DNA from: Aliivibrio finisterrensis_A
Lineage (GTDB): Bacteria; Pseudomonadota; Gammaproteobacteria; Enterobacterales; Vibrionaceae
Strand: one strand, 5' to 3'
Assembly (NCBI RefSeq): GCF_004167675.1
Contig: NZ_SEZQ01000003.1
DNA: 64,000 bases
The notes below the pieces were generated by a model. That model searched no databases and was not told the origin of the DNA. It saw nothing but the letters and a program-made list of their open reading frames with translations. Shown in pieces: positions 18,246 through 26,780 of this stretch. Numbering within the stretch: the first letter of the stretch is position 1; the number at the start of each line of letters is the position of its first letter. A program made the position numbers and the translations under genes.

Positions 18246-19220
18246 ATGACTAGTCAAAATTGGATGCCAAGCGCATCAATTGAGCAATTACAGCAACGTG
18301 CTGAGATTATGGCTTCTATTCGTTTGTTTTTTTCTGAGCGAAAAGTGATGGAAGTAGATACCCCTGCAATGAGTCATGCCACTGTTACAGATGTGCACCT
18401 TCATACCTTTCAAACTGATTTTGTTGGGCCGGGCTATGCAGATGGCGCGCATTTGTATTTTATGACTAGCCCTGAATTTCATATGAAGCGATTATTAGCG
18501 GCTGGCAGTGGTGCGATTTACCAAATTAATAAAGCATTTCGTAATGAAGAAGCCGGGCGTTTCCATAACCCTGAATTTACGATGTTGGAATGGTATCGCC
18601 CAAGCTTTGATCATCATCAGCTAATGGATGAAATGAATGAGCTTCTGATGTTGGTGTTAAAGTGTCATGATTCAGAGCGTATGACATATCAGGAAGCCTT
18701 TATTAAAGTGCTTGGTATTTGCCCTTTAGAATCGTCTATGGATGAATTAAGAGCGGTTTCAGCTCCGCTAGGCTTATCAGATATTGCGGATATTGAAGAA
18801 GATAGAGATACATTACTGCAACTGCTATTTAGCATGGGGGTTGAAGAGAAAATAGGCTTAGAGGTTCCCGCTTTTGTTTATGACTTCCCAGCCTCTCAAG
18901 CGGCGCTTGCTAAGATTAATCCAATGGATCAGAGAGTCGCTGAACGTTTTGAGGTTTATTTCAAAGGGATTGAGTTAGCGAATGGTTTCCATGAATTGGA
19001 TAATGCAAAAGAACAACTTACTCGCTTTCAAGAAGATAATGCGAAACGTAAATCGATGGGATTAATTGAGCAACCAATTGACTATCATTTAATTGCCGCA
19101 CTAGAAGCAGGCCTTCCTGATTGCGCAGGCGTTGCTCTAGGTATCGATCGTCTTATTATGTTGGCTATGGGAGAAAAGCACATCGATCAAGTCATGGCGT
19201 TCCCGTTTGAACGAGCATAA
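18246..19220 (+). CDS. epmA: EF-P lysine ligase EpmA (PoxA/GenX)
   Basis: A truncated class II lysyl-tRNA synthetase-like enzyme that attaches (R)-beta-lysine to Lys34 of EF-P. The 324 residues consist only of the catalytic core, without the anticodon-binding domain of LysS. Class II motif 2 is seen as FRNEEAGRFHNPEFTMLEWYRP and motif 3 as GVALGIDRLIML; KGIELANGFHEL is the amino-acid site. I favour the ATG at 18246 (MTSQNWMPSASI) by alignment with the E. coli protein; ATG 18234 adds four residues. Divergent from frdABCD as in E. coli. It completes the pathway begun by efp and epmB in this window. Confidence 0.95.
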   Translation: MTSQNWMPSASIEQLQQRAEIMASIRLFFSERKVMEVDTPAMSHATVTDVHLHTFQTDFVGPGYADGAHLYFMTSPEFHMKRLLAAGSGAIYQINKAFRNEEAGRFHNPEFTMLEWYRPSFDHHQLMDEMNELLMLVLKCHDSERMTYQEAFIKVLGICPLESSMDELRAVSAPLGLSDIADIEEDRDTLLQLLFSMGVEEKIGLEVPAFVYDFPASQAALAKINPMDQRVAERFEVYFKGIELANGFHELDNAKEQLTRFQEDNAKRKSMGLIEQPIDYHLIAALEAGLPDCAGVALGIDRLIMLAMGEKHIDQVMAFPFERA

Positions 19221-19234
19221 TAACCATCAATAAC

Positions 19235-19261
19235 CACTAAATCCTATGCTGGGATTTAGTG
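19235..19261 (+). terminator. Stem-loop after epmA
   Basis: CACTAAATCC, a 6-nt loop, then GGGATTTAGTG. The following bases are CTTATTT, a poor T run, so termination is probable but not certain. It also faces the end of the chemoreceptor gene on the other strand. Confidence 0.55.
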
Positions 19262-19301
19262 CTTATTTGAATGGCTAATTACCGTATTAATAAGGTGATA
19301 G

Positions 19302-20947
19302 CTAGCGTGTGAATGATGTAGTGTTGTCCACTTTAAAGAATGATAAATCTTCTTTTAAGTTGGTGGTTAAATTTGAAATATCGTTATTCATCTCAGCGAC
19401 TTTCGTTACACCAGAAAGGTTATGCTGAACAATGCTGTTGATCTCTTGTAAGCGCTCAGATACTTCATTCGTTACGTTTAATTGCTTGTTTGATTCAGTG
19501 ACAACAACGGTATTAATATCTGAAATTTCAGCTACTTTTTGAGAAATAATGCGGAATGATTCAATCAATTCATTCGAGATGGTTTGAGACTCGGCAACAA
19601 GTTCTGAACTTTGTTGCATGTAATCATTAGCACGTTTCGAAAGGTCTTGAAGTTGTGTAATCGTATGTTGAATATCAATGGTCGATTGTTGTGTTTTACC
19701 AGCTAAAGCACGGACTTCATCAGCAACAACTGCAAAACCACGGCCTTGCTCTCCTGCTCGTGCTGCTTCAATTGCTGCATTTAAAGCCAATAAATTGGTT
19801 TGTTCAGAGATTACATCAATTACATCAATAACAGAGCTGATTTTTTCTGCACTTTCACGTAATTCATTTACAACATTCGTAGATTCTTCCATTGTATGAT
19901 TTACTTTAGTCGCGATACCTTCTGAACGTTGTAATGTATTCGAACTAATGGAAATAACATCCATTGTCGATGCAACAACAGATCCTGAATCTGTGATTAT
20001 CTTATTTACATCAGATGCAGTAGAAGATAGCGAAAGGATGGATTCCTCAACTTCTTTTACTTCTAAAAATTCTTTTTGTGCATTATCTGAATTATCTTGG
20101 ATAATATCGATGATTTTTATTTGATTATTTGATTATTTGATAATTCATTCATGTGATAACTTGATGATATCACAATAGATTCAATCTTTTCTTGTAATCC
20201 AGATAATGATTCTGAGATCCCATCTAATTCATTACCAGATTTAGGTATTTGAATAGGATTAAATAAACCTTCTCTCATGTTACCGATAACATTATTTATT
20301 TGAGGTATAATACGAAGTTCTTTCTTTAAAATAACATGCATTAATATAAATAAGACGGCACAGATGGTGAGAATAAAGAAAGCATTATACCAAGCTGATC
20401 CCATTAATCGTTGTTTTACATATTCTTCTTGGACACCATTGCCTAAATACCATCCCCAGTCGCCTGTTTTTAATGCAACACTATCAATATTAGCGACTAC
20501 GTCTCCTTTTGACGATTTCCAAGTATAACTAATAAGTGTATTTGATGGAGCGTGATCAAGATTACTTAATAATGCTGCTTCGGTATCTTTACCTACAATA
20601 TCAATAAATACTTTATCATGAATACCGGGATCTAATGGGGCAGATAAAAATCGTAATATTCCTTTCTCATCTTTATTTGCAACCCAAACATATTCATCTG
20701 AAGCGTAGTTTGTATTACGTAATAAATATATAGCTAGAGCTTGAGCTTTCTCTTTTGTCATCTCTTGATTTTTTACTTTCATTTCTAAGTTATTAATCAT
20801 TTGAGCTTGAACTAGCAGTAATTGGTCAACCCTGATTTTATTTTCAGTTTTAAGTGCTTTAAACATTGTATTAGTATTAAATAATACGATTAATGACATG
20901 CCAGAAAAAAGCAAAATCATAAAGAGAGTCGTTATTTTTTTTATCAT
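19302..20947 (-). pseudogene. Methyl-accepting chemotaxis protein gene, frameshifted at an 8-bp repeat
   Basis: Two adjoining frames encode one chemoreceptor. The 5' part (20947-20117, 276 codons) has a transmembrane helix at about 5-26, a periplasmic sCache-type ligand domain (about 35-185, with DEYVWVANKDEKG and GDWGWYLGNGV), a second helix (about 188-208) and a HAMP-like segment, then stops at TAA. The 3' frame, open from the repeat down to 19302, holds the signalling domain with the conserved hairpin LALNAAIEAARAGEQGRGFAVVADEVRAL (given here in pieces of the family motif) that contacts CheA and CheW. The break falls at three tandem copies of TCAAATAA (20117-20140). I followed the codons one by one: with two copies the frame is open throughout and yields about 545 residues, normal for an MCP. 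So the gene is either phase variable or recently inactivated. Confidence 0.9.
20117..20140 (-). repeat. Three tandem copies of TCAAATAA inside the chemoreceptor gene
   Basis: On the minus strand TCAAATAA occurs three times in a row (plus strand TTATTTGA). Three copies give LSNNQIIK-stop; two copies give LSNNQIKIIDIIQDN and the downstream signalling frame. Copy numbers 2, 5, 8 would be in frame. Confidence 0.95.
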
Positions 20948-21023
20948 AATTTTTTGTAAATAAAATAGTTAGTAAACAAGTAATCGGGGATTCTAATCTT
21001 AGCGGTATAAATATACAATACAA

Positions 21024-21053
21024 AAAAATAGCGAACACAAGGTTCGCTATTTT
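21024..21053 (-). terminator. Terminator of psd
   Basis: On the minus strand AAAATAGCGAA pairs with TTCGCTATTTT and ends in a run of T. Confidence 0.85.
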
Positions 21054-21074
21054 ATGATTTCTTAATGGAATTAA

Positions 21075-21938
21075 TTATTTTACAATATGTGCAAATGGAG
21101 TGCCCATACGAGTTGGAACGCCATTTTCCATTGATGCATCAAACTTAATTGAGTTAGGTGCAAATAAGTTAATAACTGTTGAACCTAATTTAAAGCGACC
21201 CATCTCTTCACCTTTCTTAAAGCAAATCATATCGTCGCCAGAAAGTGGGTAATGCCATGTTTTAACTGCAGGACCTGTCGGTGGTGTTACCGTCTCTGCC
21301 CATGTTGTTTCAATGCTACCAACGATGGTTGCACCAACAAGAACTTGAGCCATAGGGCCAAACTCAGTATCAAAAATACACACTACACGCTCATTACGAG
21401 CAAATAGATTTGGTACGTTTTCTGCGGTTAATGGGTTTACAGAGAAAAGATCACCAGGAACGTAAATCATTTTACGTAGTGTTGCATCACAAGGCATGTG
21501 AACACGGTGGTAGTCACTTGGTGATAAATACAGAGTTGCAAATTCGCCACCCATAAATTCTTCAGCAAGATCAGCGTCGCCACCTAATAGCTCTTGAGCT
21601 GAATATACATGACCTTTAGCTTGAACTAATTGACCATCTGTAATTGGGCCAAATTGACTTACACACGCGTCCGCTGGATGAGAAATAACGCTTGCGTCTT
21701 CATCAATTGGGCGAGCGCCATCTTCTAATTCACGAACAAAGAAGTTATTGAACGTAGAGTACGCTTTAGGATCTGGGTTTTTAGCTTCGTTCATGTCAAC
21801 TTTGTATTGTTTAATGAACCACTTAATTACCGCTGTTGTTAACCAACCCATTTTTGCTGATGCTAATTTGCCAGCCAAACGAGTAAGTGCATGTTTTGGG
21901 GTTAAATACTGTAACCCAATTTTTAAATTATCTGACAC
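21075..21938 (-). CDS. psd: Phosphatidylserine decarboxylase
   Basis: Makes phosphatidylethanolamine, the main membrane lipid, at the inner membrane. The 287-residue proenzyme carries the self-cleavage motif LGST; cleavage would fall between Gly252 and Ser253, turning the Ser into the catalytic pyruvoyl group of a small alpha subunit (about 35 residues). The central HMPCDATLRKMIYVPGDLFSVN block, shown here as the family signature, is intact. It lies 58 bp after rsgA on the same strand, as in E. coli (rsgA-psd), so the two may be co-transcribed. Confidence 0.96.
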   Translation of the reverse strand: MSDNLKIGLQYLTPKHALTRLAGKLASAKMGWLTTAVIKWFIKQYKVDMNEAKNPDPKAYSTFNNFFVRELEDGARPIDEDASVISHPADACVSQFGPITDGQLVQAKGHVYSAQELLGGDADLAEEFMGGEFATLYLSPSDYHRVHMPCDATLRKMIYVPGDLFSVNPLTAENVPNLFARNERVVCIFDTEFGPMAQVLVGATIVGSIETTWAETVTPPTGPAVKTWHYPLSGDDMICFKKGEEMGRFKLGSTVINLFAPNSIKFDASMENGVPTRMGTPFAHIVK

Positions 21939-21996
21939 GTTATTTGCCTACTAGTTATCACTTAATGTGGATATTACCACATCTTTACTTTGTTTA

Positions 21997-23052
21997 TTAA
22001 TCGGCTTTTTTGCCGCGAGAGAATTGGCGATTGGCTTTGTTCTCAGACATACTTTCAATAATTCGATGGTAGCTTTCGAAGCGCAGTTTGGAAATTTTTC
22101 CGTTAGCTACCGCTTCTTGAAGAATACAGCCTGGATCATCTTTATGTTTACAGTCTCTAAACTTACAACCACCAATAAAGCCTTTGAACTCAACGAAAGA
22201 CGCTGTGACTTCTTCTTTCTCTAGGTGCCATAAGCCAAATTCACGAACCCCAGGAGAATCGATAAGATCACCACCATGAGGGAAATGATATAAACGAGCT
22301 GCGGTTGTTGTGTGTTGGCCAAGACCTGAGTTTTCAGAAACCGCGCCTTCAATGATTTCAAGTTCAGGCATTAATGCATTCACTAAGCTTGATTTACCAA
22401 CGCCTGACTGACCAACAAAGATATTAATATGATCGCGTAGCTCAGCTTCAAGCTCTTCTACGCCATAGCCTGATTCTTTACTTACGTATTTTACTTTATA
22501 GCCAATATCTTCATATAGACTAAGAAGTTGCTTAACATCAGTAAATTCTTTTTCAGAAAGTAAATCGACTTTGTTTAGTACGATTAGCGGCTTTATATGC
22601 AATGTTTCTGACGCGATAAGGTAACGGTCAATAATGTTTAATGACAGTTCAGGAAGAATAGAAGAAACAATGACCATTTGGTCAACATTTGCTGCAACGG
22701 GTTTAATACCGTCATAATAATCTGGACGAGTGAGTATTGATGTGCGTGGCTTAACGGCTTCAACAACACCAGAGATCCCTGCAAGTACTTCGGTACCTGG
22801 ACGCCAAATAACACGATCGCCTGAGACTAAGCTTTCAATACCTCGACGTAAATTACAACGATGTATCTCTTTGCTTTCTGGATCTTCGATATCCGCATGT
22901 TGACCAAAGCGAGTAATTACTAACCCTTCTTTAGCTGCTTCTAACGAGGATTCATCCCACTCGATAGTGGTTTTTATTTTTTCTATACGTTTGCTTTGAT
23001 TCGAACGTACTCGGCGTACTTGGCCTTTAGTTAGCTTTTTTTTCTTTGCCAC
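21997..23052 (-). CDS. rsgA: Small ribosomal subunit biogenesis GTPase RsgA
   Basis: Circularly permuted GTPase that helps late 30S maturation. The 351 residues show a basic N-terminal extension (KKKKLTKGQVRRVR), an OB-fold, then the permuted order NKVD (G4), GQSGVGKSSLVN (G1) and DSPGVREFG (G3), and a C-terminal zinc knuckle GGCKFRDCKHKDDPGC. Divergent from orn with 99 bp between, as in E. coli. Confidence 0.96.
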   Translation of the reverse strand: MAKKKKLTKGQVRRVRSNQSKRIEKIKTTIEWDESSLEAAKEGLVITRFGQHADIEDPESKEIHRCNLRRGIESLVSGDRVIWRPGTEVLAGISGVVEAVKPRTSILTRPDYYDGIKPVAANVDQMVIVSSILPELSLNIIDRYLIASETLHIKPLIVLNKVDLLSEKEFTDVKQLLSLYEDIGYKVKYVSKESGYGVEELEAELRDHINIFVGQSGVGKSSLVNALMPELEIIEGAVSENSGLGQHTTTAARLYHFPHGGDLIDSPGVREFGLWHLEKEEVTASFVEFKGFIGGCKFRDCKHKDDPGCILQEAVANGKISKLRFESYHRIIESMSENKANRQFSRGKKAD

Positions 23053-23151
23053 GAAATTATTTCACTTGTAAGGTTGGCTTTCAGTTTTATGTTGAAAGAT
23101 AAATCGGCCCGAGTATCATACCCTTTTTAGTTACAAAATAGGCAATTCTCT

Positions 23152-23697
23152 ATGGCAATTAATGATCAAAACCTGATTTGGGTTGATTTGGAGATGACAG
23201 GACTGGATCCTGAAACACATAAAATCATCGAAATCGCATCCATTGTAACTGATGCTCAGCTAAATATTTTAGCAGAAGGGCCTGTTATTGCTATTCATCA
23301 GCCAGAAGAAGAATTGGCTAAGATGGATGACTGGTGCACAAATACACATACTAACAGTGGATTAGTCGCTCGTGTAGAAGCAAGTAAATATAATGAAGCG
23401 GCAGCGATTGAAGAGACGATTGCTTTCCTTGAACAATGGGTACCAAAAGGTGTGTCACCAATTTGTGGTAACAGCATCGGACAAGATCGTCGTTTCTTAT
23501 ACAAACATATGCCTAAGCTGGAAGAGTATTTTCATTACCGTTATGTGGATGTAAGTACAATTAAAGAGTTAACTCGCCGTTGGAAGCCTGAAGTATTAGA
23601 CGGTTTTGAAAAGTCAGGTACTCATTTAGCATTGGATGATATTAGAGAGTCGATCGCTGAATTGAAGTATTATCGTCAAAATATTTTTACAATTTAA
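23152..23697 (+). CDS. orn: Oligoribonuclease
   Basis: 3'-5' exonuclease that destroys very short RNAs and dinucleotides such as pGpG from c-di-GMP breakdown. The 181 residues match Orn with the DEDDh motifs WVDLEMTGLDPE (Exo I), GNSIGQDRRFL (Exo II) and HLALDDIRESI (Exo III, with the catalytic His). It lies upstream of the tRNA cluster, the arrangement known from E. coli (orn then glyVXY). Confidence 0.96.
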   Translation: MAINDQNLIWVDLEMTGLDPETHKIIEIASIVTDAQLNILAEGPVIAIHQPEEELAKMDDWCTNTHTNSGLVARVEASKYNEAAAIEETIAFLEQWVPKGVSPICGNSIGQDRRFLYKHMPKLEEYFHYRYVDVSTIKELTRRWKPEVLDGFEKSGTHLALDDIRESIAELKYYRQNIFTI

Positions 23698-23730
23698 TTT
23701 CATCTGATGAATTGTTGAGCTAAAAATGAT

Positions 23731-23766
23731 GGATTTTAAAGAAAACTCGCGTTTTTTTTAAAATCC
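23731..23766 (+). terminator. Inverted repeat after orn, possible terminator
   Basis: GGATTTTAAA (23731-23740) and TTTAAAATCC (23757-23766) enclose a T-rich loop. It lies between the orn stop and the tRNA promoter; it may end orn transcription or, being AT rich and just upstream of the -35 element, act as an UP-like sequence. Confidence 0.45.
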
Positions 23767-23768
23767 GC

Positions 23769-23796
23769 TTGCATCATCACATTTTACTCGTATAAT
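23769..23796 (+). promoter_or_regulatory. Sigma-70 promoter of the tRNA cluster
   Basis: TTGCAT, 16-bp spacer, perfect TATAAT at 23791-23796, followed by a GC-rich discriminator (TCGCAGCC) typical of stable-RNA promoters under stringent control. The first tRNA starts 38 bp downstream. Confidence 0.8.
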
Positions 23797-23834
23797 TCGC
23801 AGCCTCTGAACGAGGAGCTACTCCTTATCAGAAT

Positions 23835-23910
23835 GCGACACTAGCTCAGCTGGTAGAGCGCAACCTTGCCAAGGTTGAGGTCACGAGTTCGAACCTCGTG
23901 TGTCGCTCCA
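23835..23910 (+). tRNA. tRNA-Gly (GCC), copy 1
   Basis: Full cloverleaf: acceptor GCGACAC/GTGTCGC, D arm with GCTC...GAGC, anticodon arm CAACC-TTGCCAA-GGTTG with anticodon GCC, T arm ACGAG-TTCGAAC-CTCGT, encoded CCA. It differs from copies 2 and 3 by one base in the T loop (TTCGAAC here, TTCGAGC there). Confidence 0.97.
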
Positions 23911-23981
23911 ATTTAAATCTTCTTGTTCAACTTTTTGAATGATAAGATAAAAGTCTCATTGTCTTAAACAATGCATCCGGA

Positions 23982-24058
<77 letters not shown>

Positions 24059-24091
24059 CATTTAGATTGAATGCTTTATAGCGTTGATCAT

Positions 24092-24167
24092 GCGACACTA
24101 GCTCAGCTGGTAGAGCGCAACCTTGCCAAGGTTGAGGTCACGAGTTCGAGCCTCGTGTGTCGCTCCA
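24092..24167 (+). tRNA. tRNA-Gly (GCC), copy 2
   Basis: Same cloverleaf as copy 1 with T loop TTCGAGC and encoded CCA. It is followed by a short hairpin AAGAGCC/GGCTCTT in the spacer, which could be a processing or attenuation signal. Confidence 0.97.
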
Positions 24168-24249
24168 TTTTCTCTTTAAGAGCCTTAGTGGCTCTTCTCG
24201 AAAAGAGAGTTTGGTTTATAGTCTCATTGTCTTAAACAATGCATCCGGA

Positions 24250-24326
<77 letters not shown>

Positions 24327-24360
24327 CATTTAGATTGAATGCTTTATAAGCGTTGATCAT

Positions 24361-24436
24361 GCGACACTAGCTCAGCTGGTAGAGCGCAACCTTGCCAAGG
24401 TTGAGGTCACGAGTTCGAGCCTCGTGTGTCGCTCCA
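24361..24436 (+). tRNA. tRNA-Gly (GCC), copy 3
   Basis: Identical to copy 2. Last gene of the cluster, followed within 5 bp by a strong terminator. Confidence 0.97.
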
Positions 24437-24440
24437 AACA

Positions 24441-24478
24441 AAATAAAAGCGCTGAATACTATTCAGCGCTTTTATTTT
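24441..24478 (+). terminator. Terminator of the tRNA cluster
   Basis: Perfect stem AAATAAAAGCGCTGAAT with loop ACT and its complement, ending TTTTATTTT. Confidence 0.92.
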
Positions 24479-24578
24479 CTTTAAAATTAATGCTGTGAAG
24501 TATTAACCCCACATAAAATTCTGCTCTTTAGAACATTCTGATTCATACAAAGCCAAAGAATCAAATTATCTATCTGCA

Positions 24579-24591
24579 TATCAATATGTTT
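24579..24591 (+). promoter_or_regulatory. Possible IHF site
   Basis: TATCAATATGTTT agrees with WATCAANNNNTTR except at the last base. It lies 62 bp before the first DnaA box. Confidence 0.35.
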
Positions 24592-24652
24592 TTATAAAAC
24601 ATAAAGGGCAGAGGGTCAGTTATATGTAGTAGTTACCATATAATCAACAAAC

Positions 24653-24680
24653 TTATCCACAAAAAGAGTGTTGTGGATAA
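24653..24680. promoter_or_regulatory. Inverted pair of perfect DnaA boxes
   Basis: TTATCCACA at 24653-24661 and its exact complement TGTGGATAA at 24672-24680, separated by 10 bp. Both match the high-affinity 9-mer without a mismatch. Confidence 0.85.
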
Positions 24681-24923
24681 CTCTGTTAGTTATTTTTTAA
24701 AAGCCTTTTTTTAAATAACTAAAATAAAGATCTTATGGTTGGCTTTAGATCAATATATTTCTTGTTTTTATTTATCTGATTGATTTATATATAATTTATT
24801 TTTCATATGCATTTTTTTTAGCAATTGAAAAGATCTTTTTGCTTGACTTCTTTGATCCTAATCATATTCCTGCCTTGTGCTTAACTTTTCTGTAAACCAA
24901 ATAGTTTGCTTCACTTCAAAATG

Positions 24924-24932
24924 TTTTCCACA
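24924..24932 (+). promoter_or_regulatory. DnaA box with one mismatch
   Basis: TTTTCCACA, one base from TTATCCACA, in the same gene-free region 244 bp from the inverted pair. Confidence 0.5.
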
Positions 24933-24996
24933 TTAATTACGACTAACATCAAATTTTCATCATAAGTAAATACTCAACCCTATATATAGCGTGAAA

Positions 24997-26115
24997 TTAG
25001 GCGTCTCTTGGTAAGCCTTTTTCTATAATTCGAATAAGGCGTTGTTCTTTTCTATTTGCATTTACTTGTTGGGATTGTTGTTGCTCTATTGCCCAAAGAA
25101 GATGAATATCCAAGTTATCATCTAACCCTATACGAGCCTGTAGTGCTGAAATGATGTCAGTTGAATGTGGTGCGTTACCCATTGCAATGGCTAAATTGCG
25201 TAACCACTGCTTATGGCCAATACGACGAATTGCAGAGCCTTCCGTATTTTTTAAAAAGGTGACTTCATCCCATGCAAAAAGAGAGAGTAAATTAGCATTA
25301 TCTAGAGACTCTCTACGATGGAAGTCATTTTGCTGTGTTATTTCGGCTTCACGATTCCAAGGGCATACTAGCTGGCAGTCATCACAACCATAAATTCGAT
25401 TGCCCATCAATGAACGAAACTCCTCAGGAATAACCTCGCTGTTTTCTATGGTTAAGTAAGAAATACAACGACGGGCGTCAATCACTCCATTTTCTAATAT
25501 CGCATTTGTCGGGCATGATGTAACACAGGCCGTGCATTTTCCGCATTGGTTCTCAACAGGAGAATCAACAGGCAAGGGGATATCAATTAATAGTTCACCT
25601 AAGAAAAACCAAGAACCTGCGTCTTTATCAAGGAGTAATGAGTGCTTTCCTGTCCAGCCTAATCCAGCTTTTTCTGCTAACGGTCTTTCTAAGATTGGGG
25701 CGGAATCGACAAAAGGACGATAACCAAGCTGTTCAACTTCAGCTTCAATCTTTTGTCCTAGTTTTTTTAATTGGTTGCGGATCAGCTTATGATAATCGCG
25801 GCCGAGAGCGTATCGACTGATATAAGCTTGTGTAGGATCGCTTAAATTACTTGCGAAGCCGGCTTGAGGAGGCAAATAATCCATGCGTGCACTGATGACT
25901 CTAATCGTTCCTGGGTGTAACTCATTAGGTCTTGCTCGCATCATGCCATGACGAGCCATCCAGTCCATTGAACCATGATAGCCAGCATCAAGCCATTGCT
26001 CTAAAGCCGCTTCGTGCTGAGATAAGTCAACGTCACAGATCCCAACTTTTTGAAAGCCAAGTTCTTGTGCCCATACTTTGATGTTATTTGCGAGTGCTTG
26101 ATAGTCGATATTCAC
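24997..26115 (-). CDS. queG: Epoxyqueuosine reductase QueG
   Basis: Cobalamin- and iron-sulfur-dependent enzyme for the last step of queuosine synthesis in tRNA. The 372 residues hold an N-terminal cobalamin-binding part with DSAPILERPLAEKAGLGWTGK in the family pattern, and two cluster motifs CGKCTACVTSCPTNAI (near 193-208) and CDDCQLVCPWN (near 243-253). It is divergent from tsaE, the arrangement seen in E. coli (yjeS/queG next to yjeF-tsaE). No nnr (yjeF) gene stands between queG and tsaE here, unlike E. coli. Confidence 0.95.
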   Translation of the reverse strand: MNIDYQALANNIKVWAQELGFQKVGICDVDLSQHEAALEQWLDAGYHGSMDWMARHGMMRARPNELHPGTIRVISARMDYLPPQAGFASNLSDPTQAYISRYALGRDYHKLIRNQLKKLGQKIEAEVEQLGYRPFVDSAPILERPLAEKAGLGWTGKHSLLLDKDAGSWFFLGELLIDIPLPVDSPVENQCGKCTACVTSCPTNAILENGVIDARRCISYLTIENSEVIPEEFRSLMGNRIYGCDDCQLVCPWNREAEITQQNDFHRRESLDNANLLSLFAWDEVTFLKNTEGSAIRRIGHKQWLRNLAIAMGNAPHSTDIISALQARIGLDDNLDIHLLWAIEQQQSQQVNANRKEQRLIRIIEKGLPRDA

Positions 26116-26315
26116 AGAGAGATTACATTTTTTTATTACAGTATTATGAGTAAAAGTTTATCATATAGGATTGATAAGACGTACTTCAATGCAACTAAAA
26201 GGTATTGAATCAACGCAACCCATAAGAACTTGTGTGTAAATATTCCGCAGATAAATTGTGAATCTGATACCAAGTCCATCAATTTAGACAATTAAAATAG
26301 TGAAATTAGTGAATA

Positions 26316-26780
26316 ATGGAACGCTTTGAATTTAATTTAGCTACTGAAGACGACACCGTTGAATTTGGTAGACAGCTCTCTCAAGCTTGTACTCAGCAAA
26401 CAACGATCTTTTTGCATGGTGACCTTGGCGCAGGTAAAACCACCTTTAGTCGAGGTTTTATTCGTTCGCTAGGGCATATTGGTAATGTGAAAAGTCCAAC
26501 ATATACGTTAGTCGAACCTTATGAACTGGATAAGTGGCAAGTATATCATTTTGACCTTTACCGTTTAGCCGATCCTGAAGAGTTAGAATTTATGGGGATC
26601 CGTGACTATTTTACAGATGATGCAATTTGTTTAGTAGAATGGCCTGAGAGAGGGGAAGGGTTATTACCAAATCCAGATATTGATATTGATATTCGCTATG
26701 ATGGCGAAGCTCGTCATGTTGTGATTACGGGTAATAATGAGTATGGATGTAGTTTAATTCAGCGGTTGGATTTGTGTTAA
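26316..26780 (+). CDS. tsaE: tRNA threonylcarbamoyladenosine biosynthesis ATPase TsaE
   Basis: ATPase partner of TsaB and TsaD in making t6A37 of tRNA. The 154 residues contain a P-loop HGDLGAGKTTFSRGF (near residues 35-48), the SPTYTLVE segment and HFDLYRL, all typical of TsaE. It heads the run tsaE-amiB-mutL-miaA-hfq-hflXKC and overlaps amiB by seven bases. Confidence 0.95.
   Translation: MERFEFNLATEDDTVEFGRQLSQACTQQTTIFLHGDLGAGKTTFSRGFIRSLGHIGNVKSPTYTLVEPYELDKWQVYHFDLYRLADPEELEFMGIRDYFTDDAICLVEWPERGEGLLPNPDIDIDIRYDGEARHVVITGNNEYGCSLIQRLDLC

Larger units (their letters stand above)
24479..24996. other. Gene-free AT-rich region with DnaA boxes, datA-like
   Basis: About 520 bp without an ORF or RNA gene, between the glycine tRNAs and queG. 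It contains two exact DnaA boxes in inverted orientation, a third box with one mismatch, a near-match to the IHF consensus, several GATC sites and long AT tracts. In E. coli the DnaA-titration and DnaA-ATP hydrolysis locus datA lies in the same neighbourhood, next to the glyVXY tRNAs and queG. A datA-like role is inference. Confidence 0.6.

Noticed and set aside
20117..20140. Programmed ribosomal frameshift joining the two halves of the chemoreceptor
   Set aside because: A -1 shift would also reach the downstream frame, but there is no canonical slippery heptamer at the junction and the tandem octamer gives a simpler explanation.
24479..24996. Chromosomal origin of replication
   Set aside because: DnaA boxes and AT tracts suggest it, but oriC of vibrio chromosome 1 lies by mioC/mnmG and only two or three boxes are present; the setting fits datA better.
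26240..26300. ATACCAAGTCCATCAA near tsaE as another copy of the TACCA-ended element
   Set aside because: Only one end is visible; no matching inverted end was found within the short queG/tsaE gap.
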